The position numbers and the translations under genes were made by a program. 64,000 nt of DNA. Source: Hemerocallis citrina (Eukaryota; Streptophyta; Magnoliopsida; Asparagales; Asphodelaceae). The stretch's first letter is position 1. Every line of letters begins with the position of its first letter. This document shows, in pieces, positions 1-10,559 of this stretch. The stretch lies in contig CM030361.1 in assembly GCA_017893485.1 (NCBI GenBank), positions 305,250,822 to 305,314,821 of the forward strand, written 5' to 3'. The notes under the pieces were generated by a model. That model saw only the letters and a program-made list of their open reading frames with translations. It ran no database searches and had not been told where the DNA came from.

Positions 1-1310
1 AACGTTATCTTGTCGTTTTGTGGGCGTGGCATGATCTGATCCGTCCATCAAATTCCGTCGCAAATTTTGAAGAGATCCGACGGTGGCTTCGCCTCGGATC
101 GATTTTTTGCCATATACGAGGGTCGGTACCCCGGTACCTCGGTTCGGCGCATCAGGAGTGTTTGGCCGAGGTACTAAGTTGGACGTTTTGAAGTCCCTCC
201 GCGCCCAGTAGCTCGGCTGTTTGGCTGAGCTGTTCGGTAGCTCGGCTGGGCGAGCCGGTGGCAGGCGTCTCGGAAGATACGCGTGGACGGATCTGAGCCA
301 TTCATCATGGCGCGCATCACGAGGATGGGGTTCAGATCACGAGAAAACGTTATCTTGTCGTTTTGTGGGCGTGGCATGATCTGATCCGTCCATCAAATTC
401 CGTCGCAAATTTTGAAGAGATCCGACGGTGGCTTCGCCTCGGACCGATTTTTTGCCATATACGAGGGTCGGTACCCCGGTACCTTGGTTCGGCGCATCAG
501 GAGTGTTTGGCCGAGGTACTAAGTTGGACGTTTTGAAGTGCCTCCGCGCCCAGTAGCTCGGCTGCTTGGCTGAGCTGTTCGATAGCTCGGCTGGGCAAGC
601 CGGTGGCAGGCGTCTCGGAAGATACGCGTGGACGGATCTGAGCCGTTCATCATGGCGCGCATCACGAGGATGGGGTTCAGATCACGAGAAAACATTATCT
701 TGTCGTTTTATGGGCGTGGCATGATCTGATCCGTCCATCAAATTCCGTCGCAAATTTTGAAGAGATCCGACGGTGGCTTCGCCTCGGACCGATTTTTTGC
801 CATATACGAGGGTCGGTACCCCGGTACCTTGGTTCGGCGCATCAGGAGTGTTTGGCAGAGGTACTAAGTTGGACGTTTTGAAGTGCCTCCGCGCCCAGTA
901 GCTCGGCTGCTTGGCTGAGCTGTTCGGTAGCTCGGCTGGGCGAGCCGGTGGCAGGCATCTCGGAAGATACGCATGGACGGATCTGAGCCGTTCACCATGG
1001 CGCGCATCACGAGGATGGGGTTCAGATCCCGAGAAAACGTTATCTTGTCGTTTTGTGGGCGTGGCCTGATCTGATCCGTCCATCAAATTCCGTCGCAAAT
1101 TTTGAAGAGATCCGACGGTGGCTTCGCCTCGGACCGATTTTTTGCCATATACGAGGGTCGGTACCCTGGTACCTCGGTTCGGCGCATCAGGAGTGTTTGG
1201 CCGAGGTACTAAGTTGGACGTTTTGAAGTGCCTCCGCGCCCAGTAGCTCGGTTGCCCAGCCGGGCTGTTCGATAGCTCGGCTCGACAGCTCGTCTCGGCA
1301 TACCGACGGC
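1..1310. repeat. 345-bp tandem repeat, four copies, in Tat element 1
   Basis: The start AACGTTATCTTGTCG recurs at 1, 346, 691 (as AACATTATC) and 1036, an exact 345-bp period with few substitutions between units. The fourth unit loses similarity after about 1290. Each unit contains the landmark TTTTTTGCCATATACGAGGG and a run of GCTCGGC-type motifs. The array lies upstream of the antisense ORF starting at 1646 and may extend beyond base 1. A single diverged unit recurs at about 5211-5400, on the other side of the antisense ORFs. Function is unknown; the position suggests a promoter or leader region for the antisense transcript. Confidence 0.95.
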
Positions 1311-1645
1311 CGAGTCGTTGTCTTGGTTTTCTGAAGAGTTTCTTGCTTCTCGTAACTTCGTAACTTTTCCGCTTGTCGCTTTGGCTTCTTAGTGGGCTTT
1401 TTGCGTTTCCTAAGGAGGCCCAACTTGTTAGCTGTTATAAGCTTTCACCCTCACTCTCAAGCTCATTTCTTACTTTTCACTCTCAAGTTTTTACTTTCGA
1501 TCTCTAAGTTCTGCTAGCGGAGCTTTTCTCTCCAAGGCGTTGCTGTTAGCTGTCGCGTGGGCCAGGCGATTTTCGGCGAGAGCACTCCGACCGTGAACGT
1601 CACTTCAAAAGGTCAGTTCATTTAGTCTAACTAATCTTTCTAGAG
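1310..1645 (+). other. Leader region between the repeat array and antisense ORF1
   Basis: This is a pyrimidine-rich stretch with repeated CTCTCAAG/TTTCACTCTC words at 1445-1500, ending in CTTTCTAGAG just before the ATG at 1646. No separate gene is seen. It could be the 5' untranslated region of the antisense transcript; no convincing TATA box was identified. Confidence 0.4.
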
Positions 1646-3866
1646 ATGTCTCGAGTGAACTCGGGGAGTGGGGCCTCGTCTTCGGGCGATGATGGAGGCG
1701 AGGAAAGGAGGAGGTCGGAGATTCGGAGGAAGGGTAAACAGGTTGCCGAACCGTCTATAGCCGAGACGAGGAAGGAGAAGAAGAAGAGGAGGGTGGAAGC
1801 CCAATTCCCCGTAGTGGCGGTGATTGTGGAGAATCCGAAGCAAGCCCCCGAGATGGGACGGTATCCTTCTGTCCTGTCCGGTCATTCGGGGGTCAGGCAG
1901 TACCAGGGCGACCTGCTGGAGAAGGCGATCTATGGAAAGTCTAAGATCGTCGAGGAACCTAACCCGGTCCTTCCCACCGAAGCCGACGAGCTCATCACGT
2001 TGTTGGCCAAGAAGGACCTACTTCGGGTTAGGAGGGCCTTCGCCATTCCTCCGGAGTACAAGTTGATCCTCCCCGGACCCGGGATACGTGCGAACTCTAA
2101 GCTGCCGTCGTCGGACATGTGCATGTTTGACGTCGACTCCTTGAATGCTGGGTTATGCTTCCCTCTGCACCCTTTCATCCTTGAGATCCTTGGCTGGTTC
2201 TGCCTTGCGCCGACCCAGTTCATGCCGAACACTTGGCGCCATGTGAACGCCTTTTTGCTTCAGTACTGCCGAGCCGAAGTACAGCCGGATCTCACGGTCT
2301 TCTGAGGAATGTATCGAGTAAACCGGCAGCATAAGACGGAGTATCGATACTACTTGGGGCCGAGGAAGGGTGTTAAGATTATAGAAAATCCCGACTCAAT
2401 CAAGGGTTGGAAGGAGAGGTATTTCATAGTAAGGGGCGAGGCGATTCGGATTATTCCGACCCGTTGGAAGGTGGAGGTGCCGAAATTCGCGCGTGCCGAC
2501 CCTGTATTGTCTGAGGCCGAGGAGGATGTGGCGAGGAAGATAATGGGTCTTCCGATCTTGAGTTGGAGGGATTTGACTGAGGAGGTTTTGTTCGGGTCCG
2601 GCCTAAGCCCCATCGACCCGAGTATGCTCCTGACATCTCATTTATTTTCGTTTTTCTTTCAAGTTTTTGGTTCGTCTTCCTGATTTGTTTCCTTTTTGTT
2701 GTCCGACACAGAGGCGATGAAGATAGATTTCAACGCAATGATGGCTGATAGGTCCAAGTTGACCGGGGGTCGAAAGAGGAAGAGGGCGACCAAGGCTGCC
2801 TCTTCGACTCCGCCACCCACCGTTGCCTCTACCATCGCTCCTCCTCCTCCGACTGCCGAAGCACCGTCCGAGGTTGTTGTTGCCGAGGCGCCCTCGGCTT
2901 CCGTGGCTCCCGGTGTGATTGAGGGGGCCTTCGACATAAACGCGGCGCTGTCAATCGAGGCACCACCGCTGACCCAGGAAGCCGAGGAAATTCTGACCGA
3001 ACAGCACAAGCAGCTGTTCTTGCCGAACTGGCGAGTGAGGAACCATGATGGGTTCCTCGGCAATTTGCAAATGTCAGTGCAGGTCGTCGAGCACTTGGTG
3101 ACCCCAAAGGATCGAGCCGCGCTGAAGGCGGGGACGGTGGGTGACGACACCTATGAGGTGGCTGGGTCACTCGTCTCAGTACATTTCTTGTTTCTAAAAA
3201 AAAAATTTCCAAGTTTATTACTCGGTTTGTTTAGTGCGCTCCTTGTTGTCTTCGCATGCCACTTGTCACTTCGGCCATCTCCTCGAGACGTTCGCTGAGC
3301 AGGAGAAGGAATTGAGGGCCGCCAGTGACAAAGACCGGTTGGCGAAGGTGAGAGCGGTCAAAGAACTCGAGGCCGAGCAGAGGAGAGCCGAGGCCTTGGA
3401 AGTCCGGGTGGCCGACCTTGTTGCCGACCTGGAGAAGGTCAAGGGGAGCCTCGAGGCGGAGTCTGCCAAGGCTGCCAAGGCCACCGAGGAGCTGGCAGCG
3501 GCGACGAAGTCCTTGGCCGAAGAGAAGGCAGAGAAGGAGGCCCTGGCGGCGAAGATCCGGGCCGAAGTGGAGAAGGAGGTCGAGGCCGAAGCGAAGAAGC
3601 ACATGGCCGAGAACATGGATCGGTCTTATCAAACGGCGCTCGACCATGTGCAAGAGCGAATCCCCGGCTTCGAGCGGGTCGGCTACTGCCTGTGGCCAGG
3701 GTCGCCTTCGGGTGGTGAGGAGGAGGGCGAGGGCGACGAGTCCGAAGGGGAGGACGAGGAGGAAGAGGCTGAAGAGCCTGCGGCGGACGGCCGGGTCGAG
3801 GGGCGGACCGAGAGGCCATCCGTTGATGCGCCTGTGGTCGACGCGACGAAGAAGGTGGACCCCTGA
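1646..3866 (+). pseudogene. Antisense ORF1 of Tat element 1: putative gypsy-type transposon domain plus coiled coil
   Basis: The first block (1646-2683) resembles the plant 'putative gypsy type transposon' (Transposase_28) family. Visible features are a basic N-terminal tail, the central motif LHPFILEIL and the YxxGPRKG...SIKGWKERYF block. An in-frame TGA at 2303-2305 interrupts it, probably from CGA. A likely intron runs from GT at 2622 to AG at 2711, after which a Pro/Ala-rich linker (2712-3178) follows. A second likely intron (3179-3299) leads to a long Glu/Ala/Lys coiled coil (3300-3640) and an acidic tail ending with TGA at 3866. Element 2 has a homologue with introns at matching places. 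It is transcribed opposite to gag-pol. The biochemical role of these antisense proteins is not established, and the domain name does not mean a transposase activity is present. Confidence 0.75.
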
Positions 3867-4098
3867 TCCCCCCGTTAAGTTTTTTTTAGTTTTTGTTGTT
3901 TTTTCTTCCGAGCATTGTAATGCCTTTTGCGGACTGGCCACCGCTTTTTAGTGAATGAAAAGTATTTTGACTCTGAAGTTTATCAAAGTGTTTGGCTTGG
4001 TAGCGTAGTGTTTTGACTCCGGAATTTGACTTCGAAATTTGTCTAAGTGTTTGGCTCGGTAGTGTGGTATTTCAACGCTGTCCCTTTCTTATTTCAGA

Positions 4099-4811
4099 TT
4101 GCCGAGATGACCCACAACTCCCTGGCTGAACTGCGCCGAGCCGAGTTGTTTAAGCGATCTCGGGAGGACCGTCTCGAGGGTAAGGTTCACCTGATGAGGA
4201 GGATACTTCACAACTTAGAGATTAGGCACAGCGAGGCTTTGGTCGAGCTGCATCACCTACGGATAGTTGAGGCCGAGCTATCCGCTAAGGAAGAGGAACT
4301 GGCGCGAGTTTCGGCCGAACGAGATGTCTTAGGGAAGAAGGTGGAAGAGCTGCAAAGGGTGACGGTCGACAAGAGTATCGAAGTGACCCACTTACGCCGC
4401 GTCATATCCGACAGTGCCGAGTACCCTGGTTCGGCAAAACTTCCTCGGTTTAAGGTGATAGTGAAGGATGACACATTGAAGGATCGGATCGTCGAACTGG
4501 AGGAAGAAGTTGCTCGGCTCAAGCCTCAGCCGGTGAGGGCTAACGTCCGGAGCACCTCGTGCACTCGCGAAGAGATCGAGCGAGGGATCACGTTCTATCA
4601 AGCGGCGAGCCGGACTCCTATCGTAGGTAGGTCAGCCGCCGACGCCCAAAGCGGTGTGGCGGTGTCTTCAAGCGGTGCTTCGGTCGGAGCGACTGTCAAG
4701 GTCAGCAGCGAGGAGGCATCTCGGTTCGTCGGATTGGAGACGAGCTCGGGGGTCAGGAAACGCCGACCCAAAGTGTCTCTGAACCAGAGCATACCCCTAC
4801 CTCAGAAGTAG
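4099..4811 (+). CDS. Antisense ORF2 of Tat element 1: coiled-coil protein
   Basis: A 235-residue ORF starts at ATG 4107, right after a good splice acceptor (TTTCTTATTTCAG ending at 4098), so it may be a downstream exon rather than a separate gene. Residues from about 10 to 150 are rich in Glu, Arg, Leu and Val with heptad-like spacing (for example AELSAKEEELARVSAERD), consistent with a coiled coil. The C-terminal third is Ser/Val-rich and ends with basic RKRRPK. Element 2 has a shorter, diverged counterpart at 22540-22837 in the same relative position and also just after an acceptor-like site. No known enzyme motif is visible and the function is unknown. Confidence 0.6.
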
Positions 4812-5210
4812 TAAACGGGTCGCGTCTTGCTGTTGTAACCCATTTGCAAGTTTTTGTTGTTGTAATCCACTTTGTAACTCTGTCAAAGTTATTAATAGAA
4901 TTGGAGTTGTTTTATCCGAACTATTCTCGGCTGTCTCCTTGTTTGTGCTATAGTCGCGCAAACTAGAGTAGGCTCGAAACGAACCACGAGGCTGGTGTTC
5001 GCCTCGCCGAACCCCCAGGCCTCGAAACTTTCCCTTTTGTCGTGCTTCTGAACCTAGCCTGGTCCCTTCAGGTGTGGCTCAGTTCGGCTGCTAAGGCGCA
5101 GTCGTTTATCGACTACGGCCATGTGGCCTGATCATAGCTTGAAGACCGGGGTGACTTCCGCCGAGCGAAGTGAAGCGATCAGGGCCGTCTGATGTTTACA
5201 TGAATCTTGA
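4812..5210. other. Spacer downstream of antisense ORF2
   Basis: About 400 bases without a gene. The first part is T-rich with TTGTTGTTGTAATCC words, plausibly the 3' untranslated region of the antisense transcript. The remainder is CG-rich sequence with scattered TCGGC words like those in the element's repeats. No poly(A) signal can be assigned with confidence. Confidence 0.4.
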
Positions 5211-5400
5211 GGTGGGTCCATTTCCCAAGAAAACACTATCTTGTCGTTTTGTGGACACGCGGCTGAACGAGATCCGCTCATCACGCCCTAGCACACTTTC
5301 TGAGATGATCTGATGGTGGTTTCGCCTCGGGTGGATTTTTTGCCATATACGAGGGTCGGTACCTCGTCCGCTCGGCTCGGCAGTATCGGGGCAGGTTATG
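5211..5400. repeat. Single diverged copy of the 345-bp repeat
   Basis: It contains AGAAAACACTATCTTGTCG, GGTGGTTTCGCCTCGG and the landmark TTTTTTGCCATATACGAGGG followed by TCGGTACC, all in the order found in the 345-bp array at 1-1310. It is shorter and diverged in the middle. It places one repeat unit on the far side of the antisense ORF cassette. Confidence 0.85.
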
Positions 5401-5474
5401 ATCGGCATCCAACTCCGGCCCGTTTGAGGACGAGCCGGTGAGACAGAGTCGAGCCATAGGAGAAGTCCGTTTGT

Positions 5475-6340
5475 TAGATCAGTTTAAGAGATGCAGGAGC
5501 AGTTTCGAATGGCGAGCTACTTGTAGTCCGCTTAGGAGCGAACTTGCGAAGTAGAATCGAGCCAAGTGTTGGACTCCGATCCATTCAACGGCTGCAGGAG
5601 CAATTTCGAACGGCGATCTACTTCCGGCTCGTCTATGGGCGAGCCGAGGAAGAAGAGTCAAGCCGAGTGCTGGACTCCGAACCATCGTGAGGTTAGTTTA
5701 AGGGATGCAGGAGCAGTTCCGAATGGCGAGCTACTTGTAGTTCGCTTAGGAGCGAACTTGCGATGTAGAATCGAGCCAAGTGTTGGACTCCGATCCATTC
5801 AACGGCTGCAAGAGCAATTTCGAACGGCGATCTACTCCCGGCTCATCTTTGGGCGAGCCGAGGAAGAAGAGTCAAGCCGAGTGCTGGACTCCGAACCATC
5901 GTGAGGTTAGTTTAAGGGATGCAGGAGCAGTTCCGAATGGCGAGCTACTTGTAGTTCGCTTAGGAGCGAACTTGCGAAGTAGAATCGAGCCAAGTGTTGG
6001 ACTCCGATCCATTCAACGGCTGCAGGAGCAATTTCGAACGGCAATCTACTCCCGGCTCGTCTTTGGGCGAGCCGAGGAAGAAGAGTCGGGCCGAGTGCTG
6101 GACTCCGAACCATTGTGAGATTAGTTTAAGGGATGTGAGAGCAGTTTCGAATGGCGAGCTACTTCTAGTCCGCTTAGGAGCGAACTTGCGAAGTAGAATC
6201 GAGCCAAGTGTTGGACTCCGATCCATTCAACAGCTGCAGGAGCAATTTCGAACGGCGATCTACTCCCGGCTCGTCTGTGGGCGAGCCGAGGAAGAAGAGT
6301 CGAGCCGAGTGCTGGACTCCGAACCATCGTGAGATTAAAG
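5475..6340. repeat. 214-bp tandem repeat, about four copies
   Basis: The landmark ATGCAGGAGCAGTT and the block GTTGGACTCCGATCCATTCA recur with a 214-bp step (the second block at about 5567, 5781, 5995 and 6209). Units differ by only a few percent. The array separates antisense ORF2 from the 3' end of pol. Short ORFs running through it are repeat artefacts. Confidence 0.93.
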
Positions 6341-6505
6341 AATTAAGGGCAGAGAGGTGCAACAGTATAAAAAATATGAAAAACTTTATTTATTAATATC
6401 CAATGATCGGCTGCTTCTAAAGTTGCTAGCCGTTATTATAATGAAAAAATAAAGGAAAAATTACTACTAGCAACAGCAAGGGAATGGTTCGACATCTCGA
6501 GTTAC

Positions 6506-8506
6506 TTAGAGGAGCGTAGTCGCTTTCTTTTGGTATTTCAAAAGATGGTCGGCATTCCAAGTCCTGGGTATCTCCCTGCCTTCAAGATCTTCTAGCTTAT
6601 ATGCACCGGGGCGGATCACTTTCGAGATTTTGTATGGTCCCTCCCAATTCGGGGCCAGTTTGCCTTTCTGTCGGGGGAACGAGATGGCTAATTTTCGGAA
6701 GACTAGGTCCCCTTCTTTGAGGCCGGTTGGGCGGACTCTTTTGTTGTATGCGAGCTCAATTCTCCTTCGGTAACTTTGTTGCCGTATGGCAGCTCTTTCT
6801 CGGATTTTGTCTATCAAGTCTAGGCTTGCTCTGAGCTCCCTGGCATTCTGCTCTTCGTCAAAGGCTATCAAACGAGGAGATGGTATACCAACTTCTAGGG
6901 GAATGAGGGCCTCGGACCCATAGGTGAGATTAAAAGGGCTCTCACCTGTTGGGGTCCGCTTCGTGGTGCGGTAATTCCACAGAACGTTCGGCAGTTGATC
7001 GACCCACAAGCCCTCGGAGCACTTGTCTAGTCTTTTCTTGATGCCTGAGAGGATCTGTCGGTTGGCATTTTCGGCCTGCCCATTAGACTGGGGATGTGAG
7101 ACGGAGGAGAAGCGGTGTTGTATGGCGAGGTCTTCACATAAGGCTCGGAAGGTGGCCCCGGCGAACTGCGTTCCGTTATTTGTAACTATGACCTGGGGAA
7201 CGCCGAATCGGCAGATCACATTCTTCCAAAAGAATTGAACGACTCTATGCTCGGTGACTGTAGCCAGGGGCTCGGCCTCTATCCACTTCGAGAAATAGTC
7301 GACTGCCACGACTAGAAACTTTAGCTGTCCGGGAGCTGGCGGAAACGGTCCTAGTAAATCCATCCCCCACATTGCGAAGGGGATCGGACTTGATAGGGAG
7401 GCGAGTGGTGCTTGTGGAAGGCGTCGGATGTCGGAGTATTTCTGGCAGGAGCTACATTGCCGAACGTGTTGTTTGGCATCTCGTAGGAGAGTGGGCCAAT
7501 AATACCCATAGTTCAACACTTTGCGCGCTAGGGCCCTGGAGCCAGAATGAGCTCCGCCAATGCCCTCATGGAGCTCTTGCAGGGCGTAGTCAGCTTGCCG
7601 GGGGGAGAGGCACCTTAGGTAGGGCCGACCGTCTATCTGAGTGAAGGAGCGTTTATACAGAATGCCTTCGATTAATACAAAACGCTCGGCTCGGGTTCTT
7701 ATCCTTCGTGCTTCCTTCGGATCCTGGGGGAGGAGTCCGTTAGTTAGGAATTCGACGAGGGGCTTCATCCAATTGTCTTCGATGAGGACTGGCATTGTTT
7801 CTAGGGAGTTGAGCGCATCGTCCTCTATGCTCGGCTTCAGGAGGACTGCTATCAGAACAGTTTGCTCGAGGCCTTGGAGGGAAAAGGAGGCTAATTTGGA
7901 GAGGGCATCGGCCTGAGCATTCTCTTCTCGGGGGATTCTGAGGATGAGGGCCTCCTCGAACAGGGCCATGAGGCTTTTCACTTTAGCCAAGTACTTAACC
8001 ATCCTGTCGTCACGGGCTTCATATTCGCCGAGGACCTGGTTGACGACCAGCTGAGAGTCGCTGAAGATCCGGAGGCGTTGCGCCCCCACATTCCGGGCCA
8101 TTCCAAGGCCGGCTACGAGTGCCTCGTATTCGGCCTCGTTGTTCGAGGCTTTGAAGTTTATACGGAGGGAATATTGGAGGACAAAATCATCTGGGCCTGC
8201 CAGGATGACCCCTGCTCCGCTTCCTTCATTGCAAGAGGATCCGTCGACATAGACCGACCAGACGGGTGGTCCCTTCATTGCTTGCTCGGAGTCGGAGATA
8301 GTTGTTTTCACTATGAATTCGGCCAGTGCCTGAGCCTTGATCGCGGTCCGAGGCTGATAAGTTATATCATGTTGGCTCAGCTCGATCGACCACTTCATGA
8401 GGCGGCCGGAAGTCTCGGGCTTGTGAAGGACTTGTTTCAGCGGCTGGTCGGTAAGGACGACCACCGAATGGGACTGAAAGTAAGGTCGAAGCTTTCTCGC
8501 GGCCAT
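6506..8506 (-). pseudogene. Tat element 1 pol, 3' part: RNase H end, second RNase H, integrase
   Basis: An open stretch of 666 codons. It begins in the C-terminal part of the first RNase H, then has a second RNase H with acidic residues in [22 protein letters not shown] and AQADALSKLA, typical of the extra archaeal-like RNase H of Tat elements. Integrase follows: a zinc-binding region (HEGIGGAHSG ... CSSCQKY), the first catalytic Asp in MWGMDLLGP and the Glu in [10 protein letters not shown]. The second catalytic Asp is replaced: the usual TDNGTQF reads TNNGTQF (near 7176). Integrase should therefore be inactive although the frame is open. The frame ends at TAG at 6506-6508. Confidence 0.9.
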
Positions 8507-10559
8507 TACCAGGGCATAGGCTATTTTCTCAATCTTCGGGTACCGGAGCTCGGCGTCCCGAAGTACTTTGCTGACATAGTGGGCTTCTGAACCCTTTCTT
8601 CTTCTCTGACTAAGACCGCACTGAGCGTCTGTTCGGAAGCTGCCAGGTAGAGGTAGAGTGGTTCGCCGGGTATTGGTTTGCTAAGGAGGGGTGGATTGAC
8701 GAGGTAAGCTTTAAGCTGGTCGAAGGAGTCTTGTTGCTGCCGCCCCCACTCAAATCCTTTAGCCCCCCTGAGGGCTTTGAAGAACGGGAGGCACTTCTCC
8801 CCGGACTTCGACAAAAAGCGCACAATGGCGGCTAGGCGACCAGTCAACCTTTGAACTTCCTTGACATTTCTAGGGTGGCCATGTCCAATATGGCCTTGAT
8901 CTTTTCCGAATTTGCCTCAATTCCTCGTTGGCTAACCATGAAGCCGAGGAACTTCCTTGACGAGACGCCGAACGCACACTTGTTCGGATTGAGTCTCATA
9001 TTGTGCTTCCTCAAGACATCAAACGCTTCTTGGAGGTCAGCCACATGATCAACACCTCGGATGCTTTTCACAAGCATGTCATCGACGTACACTTCCATGT
9101 TCCGGCCGATCTGGGCCTGGAAAACCTTGTTGACGAGGCGTTGGTACGTCGCCCCTGCATTCTTTAGGCCGAATGGCATGACTCTGTAGCAATAAAGGCC
9201 TTGGTCGGTCACAAAAGATGTCTTAGGGATATCCGGGGGGAACATTCTTATCTAATTGTAACCCGAGAAAGCGTCCATGAAGCTTAGGAGCTCATGTCCC
9301 GAGGTTGCGTCAATCAGAGTGTCGATGCTCGGCAGAGGGAAGGGATCTTTGGGACAGGCCTTGTTGAGGTCGGTGAAATCAATACAAATTCTCCATGTCC
9401 CATTGGACTTCTTCACCATTACTACGTTTGACAACCACTCAGGATAATTTACCTCCTGTATGAATCGGGCCTTCAACAATTTTTCTACCTCCTCTTTGAT
9501 AGCGAGCTGACGCTCGGGGGCGAACTTGCGCCTTTTCTGCTGAACTGGTTTGGACCCCGGATCAACACTCAGGCGGTGGACCAGGAGTTCTTCGGAGATA
9601 CCGGGCATGTCTGCAGCTGACCATGCGAAGAGGTCTTGGTTGGCTCGGATGCATTTTACGATATCCGAGTATAGGGCGGACGGGAGGGTCTTGCTAACGA
9701 AGAACTTGTGGGTCGGCTCTTGCTCCGAGAAGAGCACCTCCTCCAATTCGTCCACCGGCTCGGAAGTCGGCCGAGCGGCATCTTGGGGAATTTCCAGTGT
9801 TTCTAATGAGAGGACGGGCCCGAGGGTGGAGGTCATATAACACTTGCGGGCCTGCTCCTGATTGCCCCTTACTTCCCCTACTCCAGCCCGGGTGGGGAAT
9901 TTCATTTTGAGATGATAGGCAGAAGGGACGGCTTCAAGGGCGGCTAGGCCGGGCCGACCCAAAATGACGTTGTAGGCTGCTGGGACATCTACGACCATGA
10001 AATCCATCGACTCCGTGCGGGTAGTAGGAGTTTTGCCAGCTGTGACATCGAGGGTAATCACCCCTTCAATAGTCACCGGCACTCCCGTGAACCCATGGAG
10101 CGTATAGCCGGCGGGCTTGAGTATGTCTCGGGAGAGCTTCAGGCCCTTGAAAGCGTCGAGAAAGAGGATGTTGATGGAGCTACCGTTATCCACTAAGATC
10201 CTCTCAACTTTGAAATTGGCCATGTGAAGACTGATGACGAGTGCGTCACAATGAGGGGTGCGGACACCCTCGAGATCTTCGTCAGAGAAGGTGACGGGGA
10301 CTCCGAGGCCTTTGGGAGGAGGGGTGGCTCGGACCGAGTTCACTTCTCTGATAAAAGCTTTCCGAGAGGAGTTCGAGGAGCCCCCCATTGGACCCCCGTG
10401 GATGAGGTGGAGGACTCGCTCTTCCTCAAAATCTGGCGTCTCTTCTCGTTCCAGACGTTTGTTAGCCCCCCGAGGCTGGGGAGGAAGCTCGGCTCGGTCC
10501 TTTCTCACGAATTTCGCCAGCTGCCCCCTTTGGATAAGGGCCTCGATCTCATTACTTAG
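8507..10559 (-). pseudogene. Tat element 1 pol, 5' part: protease, reverse transcriptase, RNase H
   Basis: The aspartic protease is at about 10250-9900 with active-site motif LVDNGSSIN (Asn where Ser/Thr is usual) and the ILGRPGL flap region. Reverse transcriptase covers about 9500-8890, with [19 protein letters not shown], the DAFSGYN block and the catalytic YVDDM. A TAG at 9252-9254 replaces Gln in YNQIRM, a change of C to T on the coding strand. Frameshifts lie near 8880 (in the DMAPPRNVKEVQ region) and near 8590 (start of the YYVSKVL block). The RNase H domain spans these breaks. The protein would not be made as one polyprotein. Confidence 0.88.

Noticed and set aside
3231..3941. Long - strand ORF of 236 codons opposite antisense ORF1
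   Set aside because: It is a mirror of the Glu/Ala/Lys-rich coiled coil in a high-GC region; Leu/Arg-rich low complexity with no domain.
5479..6396. Overlapping ORFs of 62-112 codons on both strands
   Set aside because: They recur every 214 bp because the DNA is a tandem repeat.
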